64,000 nt of DNA. Origin: Streptomyces thermodiastaticus (GTDB lineage Bacteria; Actinomycetota; Actinomycetes; Streptomycetales; Streptomycetaceae). The stretch's first letter is position 1, and every line of letters starts with the position of its first letter. The translations under genes were made by a program, and so were the position numbers. The notes below the pieces were generated by a model. It saw only the letters and a list, made by a program, of their open reading frames with translations, was not told where the DNA came from and made no database searches. The DNA is taken from NCBI RefSeq assembly GCF_014656135.1, contig NZ_BNBV01000009.1, forward strand, positions 62,001-126,000, in the 5' to 3' direction. Of the stretch, positions 51,934-61,002 are shown one piece after another.

Positions 51934-52128
51934 TGAGGCCGTCCGCCGCGCACGGCAAGAGCAAGCGCTGGCAGGCCTTCTATTCGGAACGATTCTCGGA
52001 GCACTGCATTGGGCTACGTCGCAGACCGCTGGCACAAGAGCCGTCCCGCGCCTGATGAGGCGGAGTGCGGCGAACACAAGGGCCTTGTGCCGTCCGCCGC
52101 GCATGGTAAGGGCAAACGCTGGCAGGCC
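51862..52128 (+). repeat. Imperfect tandem duplication across the small-ORF/int junction
   Basis: A unit starting near 51862 (TCGGAACAATCCTCGGAGCACTG) recurs 118 bases later at 51982 with substitutions. GACCGCTGGCACAAGAGCCG and the following bases are identical in both copies. The second copy has 27 extra bases (ending CAAGGGCCTTGT, just before GTGCCGTCCGCC). The integrase reads from the second copy. Confidence 0.8.
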
Positions 52129-53244
52129 CGCTACGACGACCCCTTCGGCAAGGAGCGGACGAGCATGCACCGCACGAAAGCCGAGGCCGAAGCGGAGATC
52201 GTCCGGCAGGAGTCGGCCAAACAGACCGGCAGTTGGATTGACCCGAAGGCCGGAACTGTTACCGTCGAGAGATACGCCCTGGAGACGTGGCTGCCCGCGC
52301 AGTCCGTCATCGGCCGCAGCGCGCACGAGTACCGTGGCGTGCTCGAGCGGTACCTGATCCCCGAGTGGGGGCCGCGGCAGATGCGGTCCATCCGCCCCTC
52401 GGAGGCCGGCGCCTGGCAGCAGCTCCTCACCACCAAATACGGGCTGTCAGGCGGCTACCCGAACCGCGTCGCACGGCACGTGCGGGGTGTTTTCAGACTG
52501 GCGGTGACGGACCGCATCATCCCGGTGTCCCCGTTCGACGGGATCAAAGCACCCACCTTGGTCGAGTCGCCCGTGGACCCGCCGGACATTCCTGAGGTGC
52601 GGCAGATCATCGCCCACGCCTACAAGCCGCTGTGGGCGGCGATGTTCGAGGTAGCGGCGCAGACGGGGCTGCGCTCTGGCGAGCTGCGCGGCATGCGCGT
52701 CGACAAGATCGACTTCCTTCGGAGGGTGTACCGGGTCGAGGAGCAGCTGGTGTACGAGAAGTGCAAGGGCATGTACCTGGACGGTGTGAAGACCGGTGCC
52801 GGCCGCCGCGTACTGCCCCTGCACCAGCGGACCGTGGACGTCCTCGCCGCGTGGGTGGCTGAGCATCCGCCGCCCACGGCCGGGAAGTGGGCGGGTCTGC
52901 TGTGGCTCATGCCGAGCGGTGAACCGGTCTTGAAAAGCACGATCGACAAGGCGTTGAAGAACGTGTGCCGGAGGGCGGGTTTGCGTCCGCGGCATATGCA
53001 TGAGCTGCGGCACCACTACGCGTCGGTGCTCATCGCCGGCGGCGAGAACCCGAAGGTTGTGCAGAAGCGGCTCGGGCACAGGGACGTGATGACGACGATG
53101 CGGACGTATGCGCATCTGTTCGCGGAGGCGGAGGAGCGGACGCGGTCGGTGCTGGATGCGGCGTGGTCGGAATTTCCGGAGGCGAGCGGAAGGATTCCGG
53201 AACCTCGGGCCGCCGGCGTGCGCGTGGTGCAGGTCAGGCGCTGA
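52009..53244 (+). CDS. int: Tyrosine integrase
   Basis: 411 aa from TTG 52009. The GYVADRWHK start matches Streptomyces integrases; GTG 52087 is a shorter alternative. N-terminal arm-binding domain, then core-binding and catalytic domains. Catalytic residues are R222 (TGLRSGEL), K261 (KTGAGRR), H331 and R334 (HELRHH), H357 (LGHRD) and the nucleophile Y367 (TYAHLF). The stop is ten bases from attR, as in many temperate phages where attP follows int. It catalyses recombination at the DUF4192 site. Confidence 0.95.
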   Translation: MGYVADRWHKSRPAPDEAECGEHKGLVPSAAHGKGKRWQARYDDPFGKERTSMHRTKAEAEAEIVRQESAKQTGSWIDPKAGTVTVERYALETWLPAQSVIGRSAHEYRGVLERYLIPEWGPRQMRSIRPSEAGAWQQLLTTKYGLSGGYPNRVARHVRGVFRLAVTDRIIPVSPFDGIKAPTLVESPVDPPDIPEVRQIIAHAYKPLWAAMFEVAAQTGLRSGELRGMRVDKIDFLRRVYRVEEQLVYEKCKGMYLDGVKTGAGRRVLPLHQRTVDVLAAWVAEHPPPTAGKWAGLLWLMPSGEPVLKSTIDKALKNVCRRAGLRPRHMHELRHHYASVLIAGGENPKVVQKRLGHRDVMTTMRTYAHLFAEAEERTRSVLDAAWSEFPEASGRIPEPRAAGVRVVQVRR

Positions 53245-53254
53245 TCTGGGACCT

Positions 53255-53272
53255 CCCGAGCGGATGGTCGCC
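53255..53272 (+). repeat. attR core
   Basis: CCCGAGCGGATGGTCGCC, identical to attL; bases outside differ. It contains the ATG at 53264 (in frame with the DUF4192 remainder). Confidence 0.93.
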
Positions 53273-54862
53273 TTCCTCTGGCAGGACCCGGCGGCAGGCG
53301 AGTCCCCGCAGGAGGTGAGGAACAGGCTGCGCCCCCTCGCCCAGCGACTCCGCACCGAATGCGGGCGCCTCGACGTCCCGGTGATCGAGGCGCTGTGCAT
53401 CTCCGGAGGGCGCTTCTGGTCGTACTGCTGTCCGACCGACGACTGCTGTCCCGACGAGGGCAGGCCCATGGGACTGCCCGGCACCTCCGTGCTGGCCGCC
53501 GCCGCGGCCTACGCCGGCATCCAGGTGCGGGGCAGCCTGCGGGAGGTGCGTGCCAGGCTGCTTCCCTGCCGGAGCGCCGCCGCCGCGCGGCAGCAGGAGC
53601 GGGCGCTGGACATCGCGAGCCGGGCCCTGGTGCCCCGGATGCTGGACGAGGCGGACGGCCCGGCGGTGGCGGTCGAGACCCTGCGACTCGCCGAGCGTGT
53701 CATGCGGCGCTTCGCCGAGGCACCTGCCGTGCCCGGTGTCGCCGCCGCCGATCTCCGCGACGACCGCTTGCTCGAGGACGAGGAGGCAGCCCGGCTCATC
53801 CTCGGCCTGCAGGACCGCACGACCCGTGACCGGGCCGCCGCATGGATGGAGGGCGACGAGGCCGCCCCGGCGCTGCGGCTGTGGCGCGCCCTGGCCCGCC
53901 GCTGCGTGGGACCGTACGGCGAACACGCGGCGGCCCCGCTGACGCTCGCGGGCTGGGTCGCCTGGTCGTCCGGTGACGAGCTGGAGGCCCGGGAGGCCCT
54001 GGCCATGGCGCTGGGCGCGGACCCCGACTACCTCTTCGCACGCCTGCTGCACCAGGCGTGCAACGAAGGGCTGGATCCGGAATCGGTCCGCCGCTGCCTG
54101 CGCGCGGAACGCACCGGCCGGCAGGAGCCCGCCCGGCCGCCGGCGGCCGAGCCGGACGGCACGACGGACGCTCCCCGCACGGCCCGCACGCCGGCGGAGG
54201 ACGTTCCCGAGACGGCCGAGACGGCGGACGCGTCCGGGACGGACGCTCCGGAAACAGCGGACGCTCGGGCAACGGATGCGCCGACGCCGGATACGCCGAC
54301 GCCGGATACGCCGACGCCGGACGCTCGGACCAGGGGTGCGGCGGCGGCACCGGACACGCCGGACACGCCGGACACGCCGGCGGCGGACACGCCGGGCACG
54401 CCGGACACGCCGGGCACGCCGGACCCGTCGGGCACCCCGCACCCATCGGGCACGCCGGACCTGTCGCGCACAGCAGCGGCCGGCCGGACACCCCAGCCCG
54501 CCGCTCAGCCGACGAAGCCCGCCGCTCAGCCGACCGAGGTGGCACCCGGCCGGTCCGACCCCGGGACCTCGCAGGGGCAGGAAGCGGCCGACGGCACCAC
54601 GCGCACCGGGGGAGCGGCAGGAGCGGGCCGCCGCCGGCGCCGTCCGCGTGCGGGCACCCGTGGTCCGGTCCCGCCCGGCCGGGTTCCCAGCCGTCCCGGA
54701 TCCCGCACCGACGGGACACGTCCCGGCGTCCGCACCCGCACCCGTTCCGCGACCACGGGCGGCACTAGCCCGCGCCCTGCGGCAGCCGACGCGCAGGACC
54801 GCGGCGACACGCCCCGCCCCGCGCCGTCCGCGCCCGGCAGCGAGCCGGAGGACCAGACATGA
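53255..54862 (+). pseudogene. 3' part of the DUF4192-domain gene, beyond the prophage
   Basis: The frame continues from the att core (PERMVA then FLWQDPAAGESP) to 54862, about 535 codons including the core. With the 5' part (16693-17013) the reconstructed protein has about 636 residues. Residues following the join show the DUF4192 core (VPVIEALCISGGRFWSYCC, then CCPDEGRPM and LPGTSVLAA). The last 230 residues are low-complexity T/P/A/G with repeated TPD units (54290-54450). Translation could restart at the ATG inside the att core, but no ribosome-binding site is there. Confidence 0.9.
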
Positions 54863-55087
54863 CCTGAGCTTCGCGCACCGCCCTCCGGCTGCCCTCCCGC
54901 CGCCGTTCGGCCGTATGCACGGCACCGAGGCGTGACCTGGACCGGCGCCGCCGCGTTCACCTGAGTGGCGGAAACCCGGCCAGGGCGCCCGCCGGACTTC
55001 ACGCCCCCGCGAGCACCCGCCCGGGCTCCGGCCGGCCGAGACCGGCCGAGCGCCCCGAGGCGCCCAGAGCGCAGAGAAAGCCGCCGC

Positions 55088-57205
55088 ATGCACCAGCCGA
55101 CGCGACCTGCCGAGACCCCGGCGCCCAGCAGGACCCCGCCCAGCGCCCCGGCTCCCGCGAGGGGTCCCCTGCGGCCGGCACCCGGCCGGGACGAGCGCCG
55201 GTCACCGATCCCGCACCGGGCCTGCCGGCCCGCGCCGCAGACGGCCCCCGCCCGTCCGGCCGAGCTGCCCTCCACGCACGACGCCCTGATCTGTGTGGCC
55301 CTGCCGGCCCTGACCGTCTCCACGGAACAGGGCCAGCTGACCGGCCGGGGTCTGGAAGGCGTCTACCGGGCGGGCCGGCGCCTGCTCTCCCGCTGCCGGC
55401 TCCGTGTCGCCGGGCGCGAGCCGCTGGTCGTGCAGGCGAGGATGACCGCACCGGACCGCGTCCGCTTCGTGGGCACGCTGCGCGCCTCGCCCGACGCGGG
55501 CCCCGACCCGGACGTCGTCGTGGAACGCACCCGGGACGCGGAGGGCACCGAGCGGATCGTGCTGCGCAGCACCTCCCCGCGGCCCCTGCGGCTGCCGGTC
55601 GAGGTGGCACTCGGCACCGACCTGGCGGAACTCGGCCGGATCGCGGCCGGCCGGGCCGGCGGCGAACGTCCCGCGAGCGTGCGCGGCCCCGGCCTGTGCT
55701 GGTCGGCGCCGGACATCAGCGCGTCCGTGACGGCACAGCCGCCCCCGGCGGACGTGCTGGCCTCAGCCGGACTGCTGCGCTGGCAGGTCGACCTGCCCCC
55801 GGGCGGCACCGCGAGCCTGGAGCTGCGCGTACGGCAGGACGGCGCCGGACCGGTCCGCTCCGCCGCCCGCACGGCGACGAGCCCCCTCGCCGGAGCCGTT
55901 GCCACCGCGGACACACCCGGAGCCCCGGACCTGCTGCGCACCGGCATCCAGGACCTGCGGGCCCTGCTGCTGCGCGACCCGCAGCACCCCGCCGACCTGC
56001 ATCTCGCGGCGGGCGCGCCGTGGCGGTGCGGTCTCGCCCCGGCCGAGGCGCTCGCCGCGGCCCGGATGGCGCTGCCGCTGGGCACCCGGCTCGCCGCGGG
56101 CACCCTGCGCACCCTGGCCCGCACCCAGTACACCGGCCCGGGTTCGCGCTTCGGCATGATCCCCGGTCCCCGCCGGGACGCGGGCCCCCACCTGCCGCCC
56201 TGCTGCACCGGGGTGGAGGCCACCCTGCTGTTCCCCGTCCTCCTCGCGGAAGCCCGCCGTTGGGGACTGCCCGCCCACGAGACGGAAGAACTGCTGCCGG
56301 CGGCCGAACGCTGCCTGACCTGGCTGCGGGCAACCGCCGACGGCGACACCTACCTGTGCGACCCGCTGCCCGGACGGCCCGTCCGCTGCGAGACCCAGGC
56401 CCACGCGCACCGTGCCGCGGTGCTCGGAGCGGACCTGCTCGACGCGTACGGCCGCCCCGGCGCCGAGGCACTGCGCCAGTGGGCCGACGAGCTGCGCACG
56501 GCGTTCCGGCGGGAGTTCTGGGCACCGGATCCGGGCGGCGGCAGGCCCGTCGCGGGCCGCGCACCCGGCGGCCGCCCCCTGCTCCACCTAGACGCGGCCG
56601 CCGCCCACCTGCTGGACACCGGCCTGCTCGGCGGAGGCCGGCAGGCACCCGGACTGCTCGATGAGGCCCAGACCGGACAACTCGCCCGGCTGCTGGACGG
56701 CCCGGCCATGAACTCGGGCTGGGGACTGCGCGGCCTGGCAGCGAACGAGACGGGCTACAACCCGTTCGGTCACCGTGCCGGAGCCGTACGGGTCGCCGAG
56801 ACCGCCGTCACCGTCGCCGGTCTCGCCGCGGCGGGACACGAGAAACAGGCCGGATCGCTGCTGCGGGGCCTGGTGGCCGCGGCCGAGGCCTTCGGCCACC
56901 GGCTGCCCGAGATGTTCTCCGGTGAGCAGCGCACCGAGGGCAGCGCTCCCGTCCACCACCCCGCCGCCTGCCGGCCCTCGGCCACGGCGGCCGCCGCCCC
57001 CGTCCTGCTGCTGACCGCCCTCGTGGGCATCCGTCCCGACGCACCGGGCGGGACGGTCACCCTCCGCCCGGTGCGCTCCGCCCCCCTCGGTGAGATCGCC
57101 CTGACCGGGCTGCGGCTGGCCGGAGCGCCCTTCTCCGCACGCGTGAGCAGACTCGGCCTCGCCCTCGTCGAGGAAGCGGCCGAGGGCCTGCGACTGGGAG
57201 CGTGA
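55088..57205 (+). CDS. Glycogen-debranching-like / GH15-like six-hairpin glycosidase family protein
   Basis: 705 aa from ATG 55088. Residues 1-65 are a proline-rich disordered start. Residues 70-290 form an N-terminal beta-sandwich like that of amylo-alpha-1,6-glucosidase-type proteins. Residues 300-650 are a helical toroid with internal repeats (HLAAGAPWRCGLAPAEALAA, AMNSGWGLRGLAANETGYNP). The general-acid/base residues are not obvious, and the substrate is unclear. It follows the DUF4192 fragment after 225 bp and precedes the Nudix regulator. Confidence 0.7.
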   Translation: MHQPTRPAETPAPSRTPPSAPAPARGPLRPAPGRDERRSPIPHRACRPAPQTAPARPAELPSTHDALICVALPALTVSTEQGQLTGRGLEGVYRAGRRLLSRCRLRVAGREPLVVQARMTAPDRVRFVGTLRASPDAGPDPDVVVERTRDAEGTERIVLRSTSPRPLRLPVEVALGTDLAELGRIAAGRAGGERPASVRGPGLCWSAPDISASVTAQPPPADVLASAGLLRWQVDLPPGGTASLELRVRQDGAGPVRSAARTATSPLAGAVATADTPGAPDLLRTGIQDLRALLLRDPQHPADLHLAAGAPWRCGLAPAEALAAARMALPLGTRLAAGTLRTLARTQYTGPGSRFGMIPGPRRDAGPHLPPCCTGVEATLLFPVLLAEARRWGLPAHETEELLPAAERCLTWLRATADGDTYLCDPLPGRPVRCETQAHAHRAAVLGADLLDAYGRPGAEALRQWADELRTAFRREFWAPDPGGGRPVAGRAPGGRPLLHLDAAAAHLLDTGLLGGGRQAPGLLDEAQTGQLARLLDGPAMNSGWGLRGLAANETGYNPFGHRAGAVRVAETAVTVAGLAAAGHEKQAGSLLRGLVAAAEAFGHRLPEMFSGEQRTEGSAPVHHPAACRPSATAAAAPVLLLTALVGIRPDAPGGTVTLRPVRSAPLGEIALTGLRLAGAPFSARVSRLGLALVEEAAEGLRLGA

Positions 57206-57308
57206 CCTCGTACGCCGCGGCAGCGGACGCAAGGGGGAAGGCGCGGCGTGCAAGCCTCGGCCGAGCACAGGGGGCCGGCCGCCTCGGCGGCCGGAGACAG
57301 GAGTGTTT

Positions 57309-57325
57309 ATCGTCAGGCAGACGAC
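57309..57325. promoter_or_regulatory. Putative operator of the Nudix-type regulator
   Basis: ATCGTC-AGGCA-GACGAC is an imperfect inverted repeat 13-29 bases before the ATG. Its position at the start of the regulator gene suggests autoregulation. Confidence 0.45.
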
Positions 57326-57337
57326 TATGATCGCGGC

Positions 57338-58087
57338 ATGCCCTACGACCCGTCAGCCTTTCCGCCTTTTGCCGTGACCGTGGACCTGGTCGTGCTGACC
57401 GTCCGCCGCCATTCCCTGTGCGCGCTGGCGGTGCGCAGGGCGGAACCACCCTTCCAGGGGCGCTGGGCGCTCCCGGGCGGGTTCGTCAAGGCCGACGAGG
57501 ATCTGGCACAGGCAGCGGCACGCGAGCTGGCCGAGGCGGCGGGCCTGCGCGTGCACGACCCCGCCCAGCCCGCCCAGGGCGGCACCGCCCACCTCGAACA
57601 GCTCGCCACCTACGGAGACCCCCACCGAGACCCGAGGATGCGCGTCGTCAGCGTCGCCCACCTCGTCCTGGCCCCGGATCTGCCCGCGCCCCGGCCCGGC
57701 GGCGACGCGGACCGGGCCCGGTGGGCACCCGTCGAGGAACTGCTCCAGGGCCACGACCGCGACGGCGAGCCGACGCCCCTCGCCTTCGACCACGCCCGGA
57801 TCCTCGCCGACGGAGTCGAGCGCGCCCGCTCGAAGATCGAGTACTCGTCGCTGGCCACCGCGTTCTGCCCGCCGGAGTTCACCGTCGGCGAGCTGCGCCG
57901 GGTGTACGAAGCCGTGTGGGGCGTGGCACTCGACCCGCGCAACTTCCATCGCAAGGTCACCGGCACCCCGGGCTTCCTGGTGCCGACCGGAGGGACCACC
58001 ACCCGCCAGGGCGGCCGGCCCGCCCAGCTCTTCCGGGCAGGCGGCGCCACCCTGCTCAACCCGCCGATGCTGCGCCCCGAGGTCTGA
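57338..58087 (+). CDS. NrtR-like regulator with catalytically broken Nudix domain
   Basis: 249 aa from ATG 57338. Residues 10-150 are a Nudix domain: GGFVKADEDLAQAAARELAE followed by AAGL. The Nudix box needs REUxEExGU; here it reads RELAEAAGL, so one metal-binding Glu is Ala. Residues 165-245 are a winged-helix (FTVGELRRVYEAVWGVAL, then FHRKVTGTPGF). This combination defines NrtR-type repressors that sense ADP-ribose or NAD intermediates instead of hydrolysing them. The regulated genes are not evident nearby. Confidence 0.82.
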   Translation: MPYDPSAFPPFAVTVDLVVLTVRRHSLCALAVRRAEPPFQGRWALPGGFVKADEDLAQAAARELAEAAGLRVHDPAQPAQGGTAHLEQLATYGDPHRDPRMRVVSVAHLVLAPDLPAPRPGGDADRARWAPVEELLQGHDRDGEPTPLAFDHARILADGVERARSKIEYSSLATAFCPPEFTVGELRRVYEAVWGVALDPRNFHRKVTGTPGFLVPTGGTTTRQGGRPAQLFRAGGATLLNPPMLRPEV

Positions 58088-58225
58088 CGGCGGCGGACAC
58101 ACCGGCCGCGCCGGAAACCGTCCTTTCTTGCGAAAGGCGAACACCGAAGCGGGCGGTGGCGTCCGCCGGTCCGAACGTGCGCCGGGTTCCCGAAAAAACG
58201 GACATCAGGCGCTATCTTGCTGCGG

Positions 58226-60817
58226 GTGATCCAGGCCTTCGGATTGACCAGCGACTCCCGCAAGGGTCTCCCGCCCGCCGTCGACGACGTTTCCTTCGAG
58301 GCGCACGCGGGGCGCGTCACCGCGCTCCTGGGAGCGGCGGGAGCGGGCAAGACGACGACGCTGCGCCTCATGCTCGAACTCCAACAAGGCCGCGGCATCA
58401 CCTACTTCAAGGGCCGTCCGCTGCACCGCATCCCCCACCCCGCGCGCGAGGTCGGTGTGCTGCTGGGCGACGTCCCCGGACATCCCTCCCGCACGGTCCG
58501 CGGCCATCTGCGCATGCTCTGCGCCGCCGCGGGACTGCCCGCCCGCAGGGCCGACGACGTGCTGGAGACCGTCGGCCTGGTCAGCTTCCGGGAAGAACGC
58601 CTGGGCACCCTCTCACGCGGCCTGGACCGCCGGCTGGGTCTGGCCTGCGCCCTGCTGCCCGGCCCGCACACCCTGGTGCTCGACGACCCGGCACGCGGAC
58701 TGTCCGCGCGGGAGAGCCGCTGGCTGCACGAGATGCTGCGCGCCCACGCGGCCCAGGGCGGCACCGTGCTGTTCACCACCGCCGACTCGAAGGAGGCGGC
58801 GCGCACCGCCGACCGGGTCGTCACCCTCGACCGCGGCAGTGTCGTCGCCGACCAGGAGGCCACCGAGTTCGCCCGCAACCGGCTCCGCCCGCGCGTGGCC
58901 GTCCGCACCCCGCACGCCGCGCGCCTGGCCGCCCTGCTGATCAAGGAAGCACGCGTCGCCCGGCGCTCCGTCGAAGTCGTGCACGAGGACGGCAACCGCC
59001 TCTCCGTCTACGGCAGCACGTGCGCCGACGTCGGCGAGTCCGCGTTCCGCCACGGCATCCTCATCCACCAACTCGCCGACGAAGTAGGGGACATGGGGCC
59101 GGGCGCCGGAGCCGCGTCCCCCGCCGCGTCCCCTGCCTCGACGGCGGAACCGGGTGCTGCGGTGGGCCGTCAGAAGCCGGCACACCCCGAACACCCGGGA
59201 CACGACCGGCACACCGGCGACGCCCCCGACGACCGGCCGGCGGTCTCCGCCCCGGCCGGCAGGCGCTCCGCCACGCACCCGGCGACCGGCCTACGCGGCC
59301 CGGCACGTCGCGCCGCCACGCGTCTCGACGAGGTGCCCACCGCTCTCGCCGGTGACCACCCCGCCGCACAGCGCCCCTCGGCAGCCTCCGGAGGCCGGCC
59401 CGACGAGGGCGGCACCGTGCTCACCGGGTCCGGACCACGTCCCGAGGGCGAGAACCTGCGCCCCGCCGCCGCACCCGGCGAACCCCGTCGGACCGCCGCC
59501 CGCACGGAAGCTCCCGCACCCACCGCCGGCACCCCGGACCTGCCGGGAACCGCTCAGGCGCCGGAGCAGCGCGAGCCCGCCGTCGCCGGCACCCCCGCGC
59601 GGGCCGCTGCGGCGGACGACCACGGCACGCCCTCCGGTGACGCGACCGGGACACCCTCCGCAGCCACGGCGACACGCCCCGGCACGCCCCGCGCGGGCCA
59701 CCCGGACTCCTCACCGGCGCTCCTCGCGAAGACCCTCTCCACCGACGTCGCCCCCAAAGCCCCCGCTCGCTCCGCCTCCCCGGAAGCACCGGCCTCCGCC
59801 GCCCCCGCGGGCCCCCACCGCGCGGCCCCCGCCGCCACCTCCCGCACGGGCACCCGGTCCACCGCGGCCGGCCCGGACCACCCGCCCGCGAACAGCCGCC
59901 CGGCCGCCCCCGGCGCACCGGGCGCTCACGGCACCGGCGCCGAGCGGCGGCCCTCCGCCGCACAGCCCTCGATCCCGACCCCCCGCCCGGCGGAGGCACT
60001 CCGGCTCGACACCTCCTCCACGCTCCCGCCGCCGATCTGCGTCCGTCCCGGCCCGAGCCCCCTGCGCCCCCTGCGCTACGAACTGCGCCGCGCCTGGGGC
60101 ATCGGTACGGGCTTCGTCACCTGCGCCGCCGTCCTCGTCGTCTCCGCCCTCACGTCGCTGATCATGGGCGGCCTCGGCCACACCCCGCAGCCGCGGCTGC
60201 TGGCCGCCTGGCCCCAGCTGCTCCCGCTCCCGCCGGCGGCGCTGGGCGCCGGACTGCTCGGCGCGCTCGCCTTCGGCGACGAGTTCCGCCACCCCGCGCT
60301 CGCCGCCGACCGCGGCACCGTGCCCCGCCGTCTGGGGCTGCTCGCCGCGAAACTCCTCGTCGCCACCGCCACCGCGCTGCTGCTCGCCTTCCTCGCCATC
60401 GGCTGCGACGCCGAGGCCCTCTACCTCGTCTTCGGCGGGGGGCTGACCCAGGTGCCCGGCGACTGGCTTGTGCTGGGCGCGAGTTGGGTCTCTCTCGTGG
60501 TGGGCTGCGCCTGGACCGGCGTGCTGGCCGCGGGTATCTTCCGCTCCACCGCGGCCGGGCTCGCCACGGTCCTGGCGGTTCCGGTGGTCGTGGCCCCCGC
60601 GGTGCACGCGGTGTTCGGCGCCTCGGCCGGCGACCCCGACGGCCTGCCCGCCCGGCTGCGCGAGATGTTCCTGCTGCCCTGGCCCTTCGGCGGCGGCCGC
60701 TACCTGTCCGCCGCGGCCCGGCTCACCGCTCAACCGATGGGCGCGGCACTGGTGTTGTCGTTGGCCGCGCTCGCCTGCGGATACGTGGCCATGACCGTGC
60801 GGAACCGGACGCGCTGA
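58226..60817 (+). CDS. ABC transporter-like ATPase fused to a membrane domain by a long disordered linker
   Basis: 863 aa from GTG 58226. ATPase domain at residues 1-210: Walker A GAAGAGKTT (36-44) and Walker B TLVLDDP, in which the usual catalytic Glu is Asp. The signature is degenerate (TLSRGLDRR instead of LSGGQ), and the switch His is absent (VLFTTADSK). Residues 288-610 are A/P/T/G-rich linker; residues 611-863 have six membrane segments (e.g. FVTCAAVLVVSALTSLIMGG). Conserved in Streptomyces upstream of whiH. Transport substrate unknown. Confidence 0.8.
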   Translation: MIQAFGLTSDSRKGLPPAVDDVSFEAHAGRVTALLGAAGAGKTTTLRLMLELQQGRGITYFKGRPLHRIPHPAREVGVLLGDVPGHPSRTVRGHLRMLCAAAGLPARRADDVLETVGLVSFREERLGTLSRGLDRRLGLACALLPGPHTLVLDDPARGLSARESRWLHEMLRAHAAQGGTVLFTTADSKEAARTADRVVTLDRGSVVADQEATEFARNRLRPRVAVRTPHAARLAALLIKEARVARRSVEVVHEDGNRLSVYGSTCADVGESAFRHGILIHQLADEVGDMGPGAGAASPAASPASTAEPGAAVGRQKPAHPEHPGHDRHTGDAPDDRPAVSAPAGRRSATHPATGLRGPARRAATRLDEVPTALAGDHPAAQRPSAASGGRPDEGGTVLTGSGPRPEGENLRPAAAPGEPRRTAARTEAPAPTAGTPDLPGTAQAPEQREPAVAGTPARAAAADDHGTPSGDATGTPSAATATRPGTPRAGHPDSSPALLAKTLSTDVAPKAPARSASPEAPASAAPAGPHRAAPAATSRTGTRSTAAGPDHPPANSRPAAPGAPGAHGTGAERRPSAAQPSIPTPRPAEALRLDTSSTLPPPICVRPGPSPLRPLRYELRRAWGIGTGFVTCAAVLVVSALTSLIMGGLGHTPQPRLLAAWPQLLPLPPAALGAGLLGALAFGDEFRHPALAADRGTVPRRLGLLAAKLLVATATALLLAFLAIGCDAEALYLVFGGGLTQVPGDWLVLGASWVSLVVGCAWTGVLAAGIFRSTAAGLATVLAVPVVVAPAVHAVFGASAGDPDGLPARLREMFLLPWPFGGGRYLSAAARLTAQPMGAALVLSLAALACGYVAMTVRNRTR

Positions 60818-60885
60818 CCGGTGCGCACCCTGCCCGATGACCGGCTTCGACCCTGTTGCGCACGGTCGATGTCTGTAATTCCCCG

Positions 60886-60910
60886 TAGAAAGCCCATTTC
60901 TTTCTGATAA
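60886..60910 (+). promoter_or_regulatory. Putative WhiG-type promoter of whiH
   Basis: TAGA (60886-60889), 14 bases, then CTGATAA (60904-60910) approximates the WhiG/sigma-28 class (TAAA, N14-16, CCGATAA). whiH is known to depend on sigma WhiG in Streptomyces. Two mismatches make it tentative. Confidence 0.45.
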
Positions 60911-61002
60911 GGCGTCAATTGCGGTGAAGTGAGCGATCACCCTTTCGTGTGCTTTTCACCAAAGACCTCAAGGGAGTTGGAAACGGCGCCGACAAAGGTT
61001 CC

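Larger units (their letters stand above)
16996..53272. mobile_element. Intact-looking siphovirus-type prophage, 36.26 kb, inserted in a DUF4192 gene
   Basis: Bounded by identical 18-bp cores and carrying a full set of modules: integrase, lysogeny switch, replication, packaging, head, tail and lysis. Gene order (HNH, small and large terminase, portal, MuF-like, scaffold, capsid, connectors, tail tube, frameshifted chaperones, tape measure, minor tail, lysin, holin-like) is that of long non-contractile-tailed phages. I found no frameshifted or clearly truncated essential gene, so it may be inducible. Almost all genes read leftward; only the integrase, a small ORF and one regulator read rightward. 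Confidence 0.95.

Noticed and set aside
52009..52086. Integrase starting only at GTG 52087
   Set aside because: The upstream GYVADRWHK segment matches integrase N-termini, so the longer TTG start is preferred.
16996..53272. Possibility that the element is an integrative conjugative element
   Set aside because: DUF2637-like and AlpA-like genes are suggestive, but there are complete capsid, portal, terminase, tail and lysis genes and no TraB/FtsK-like translocase.
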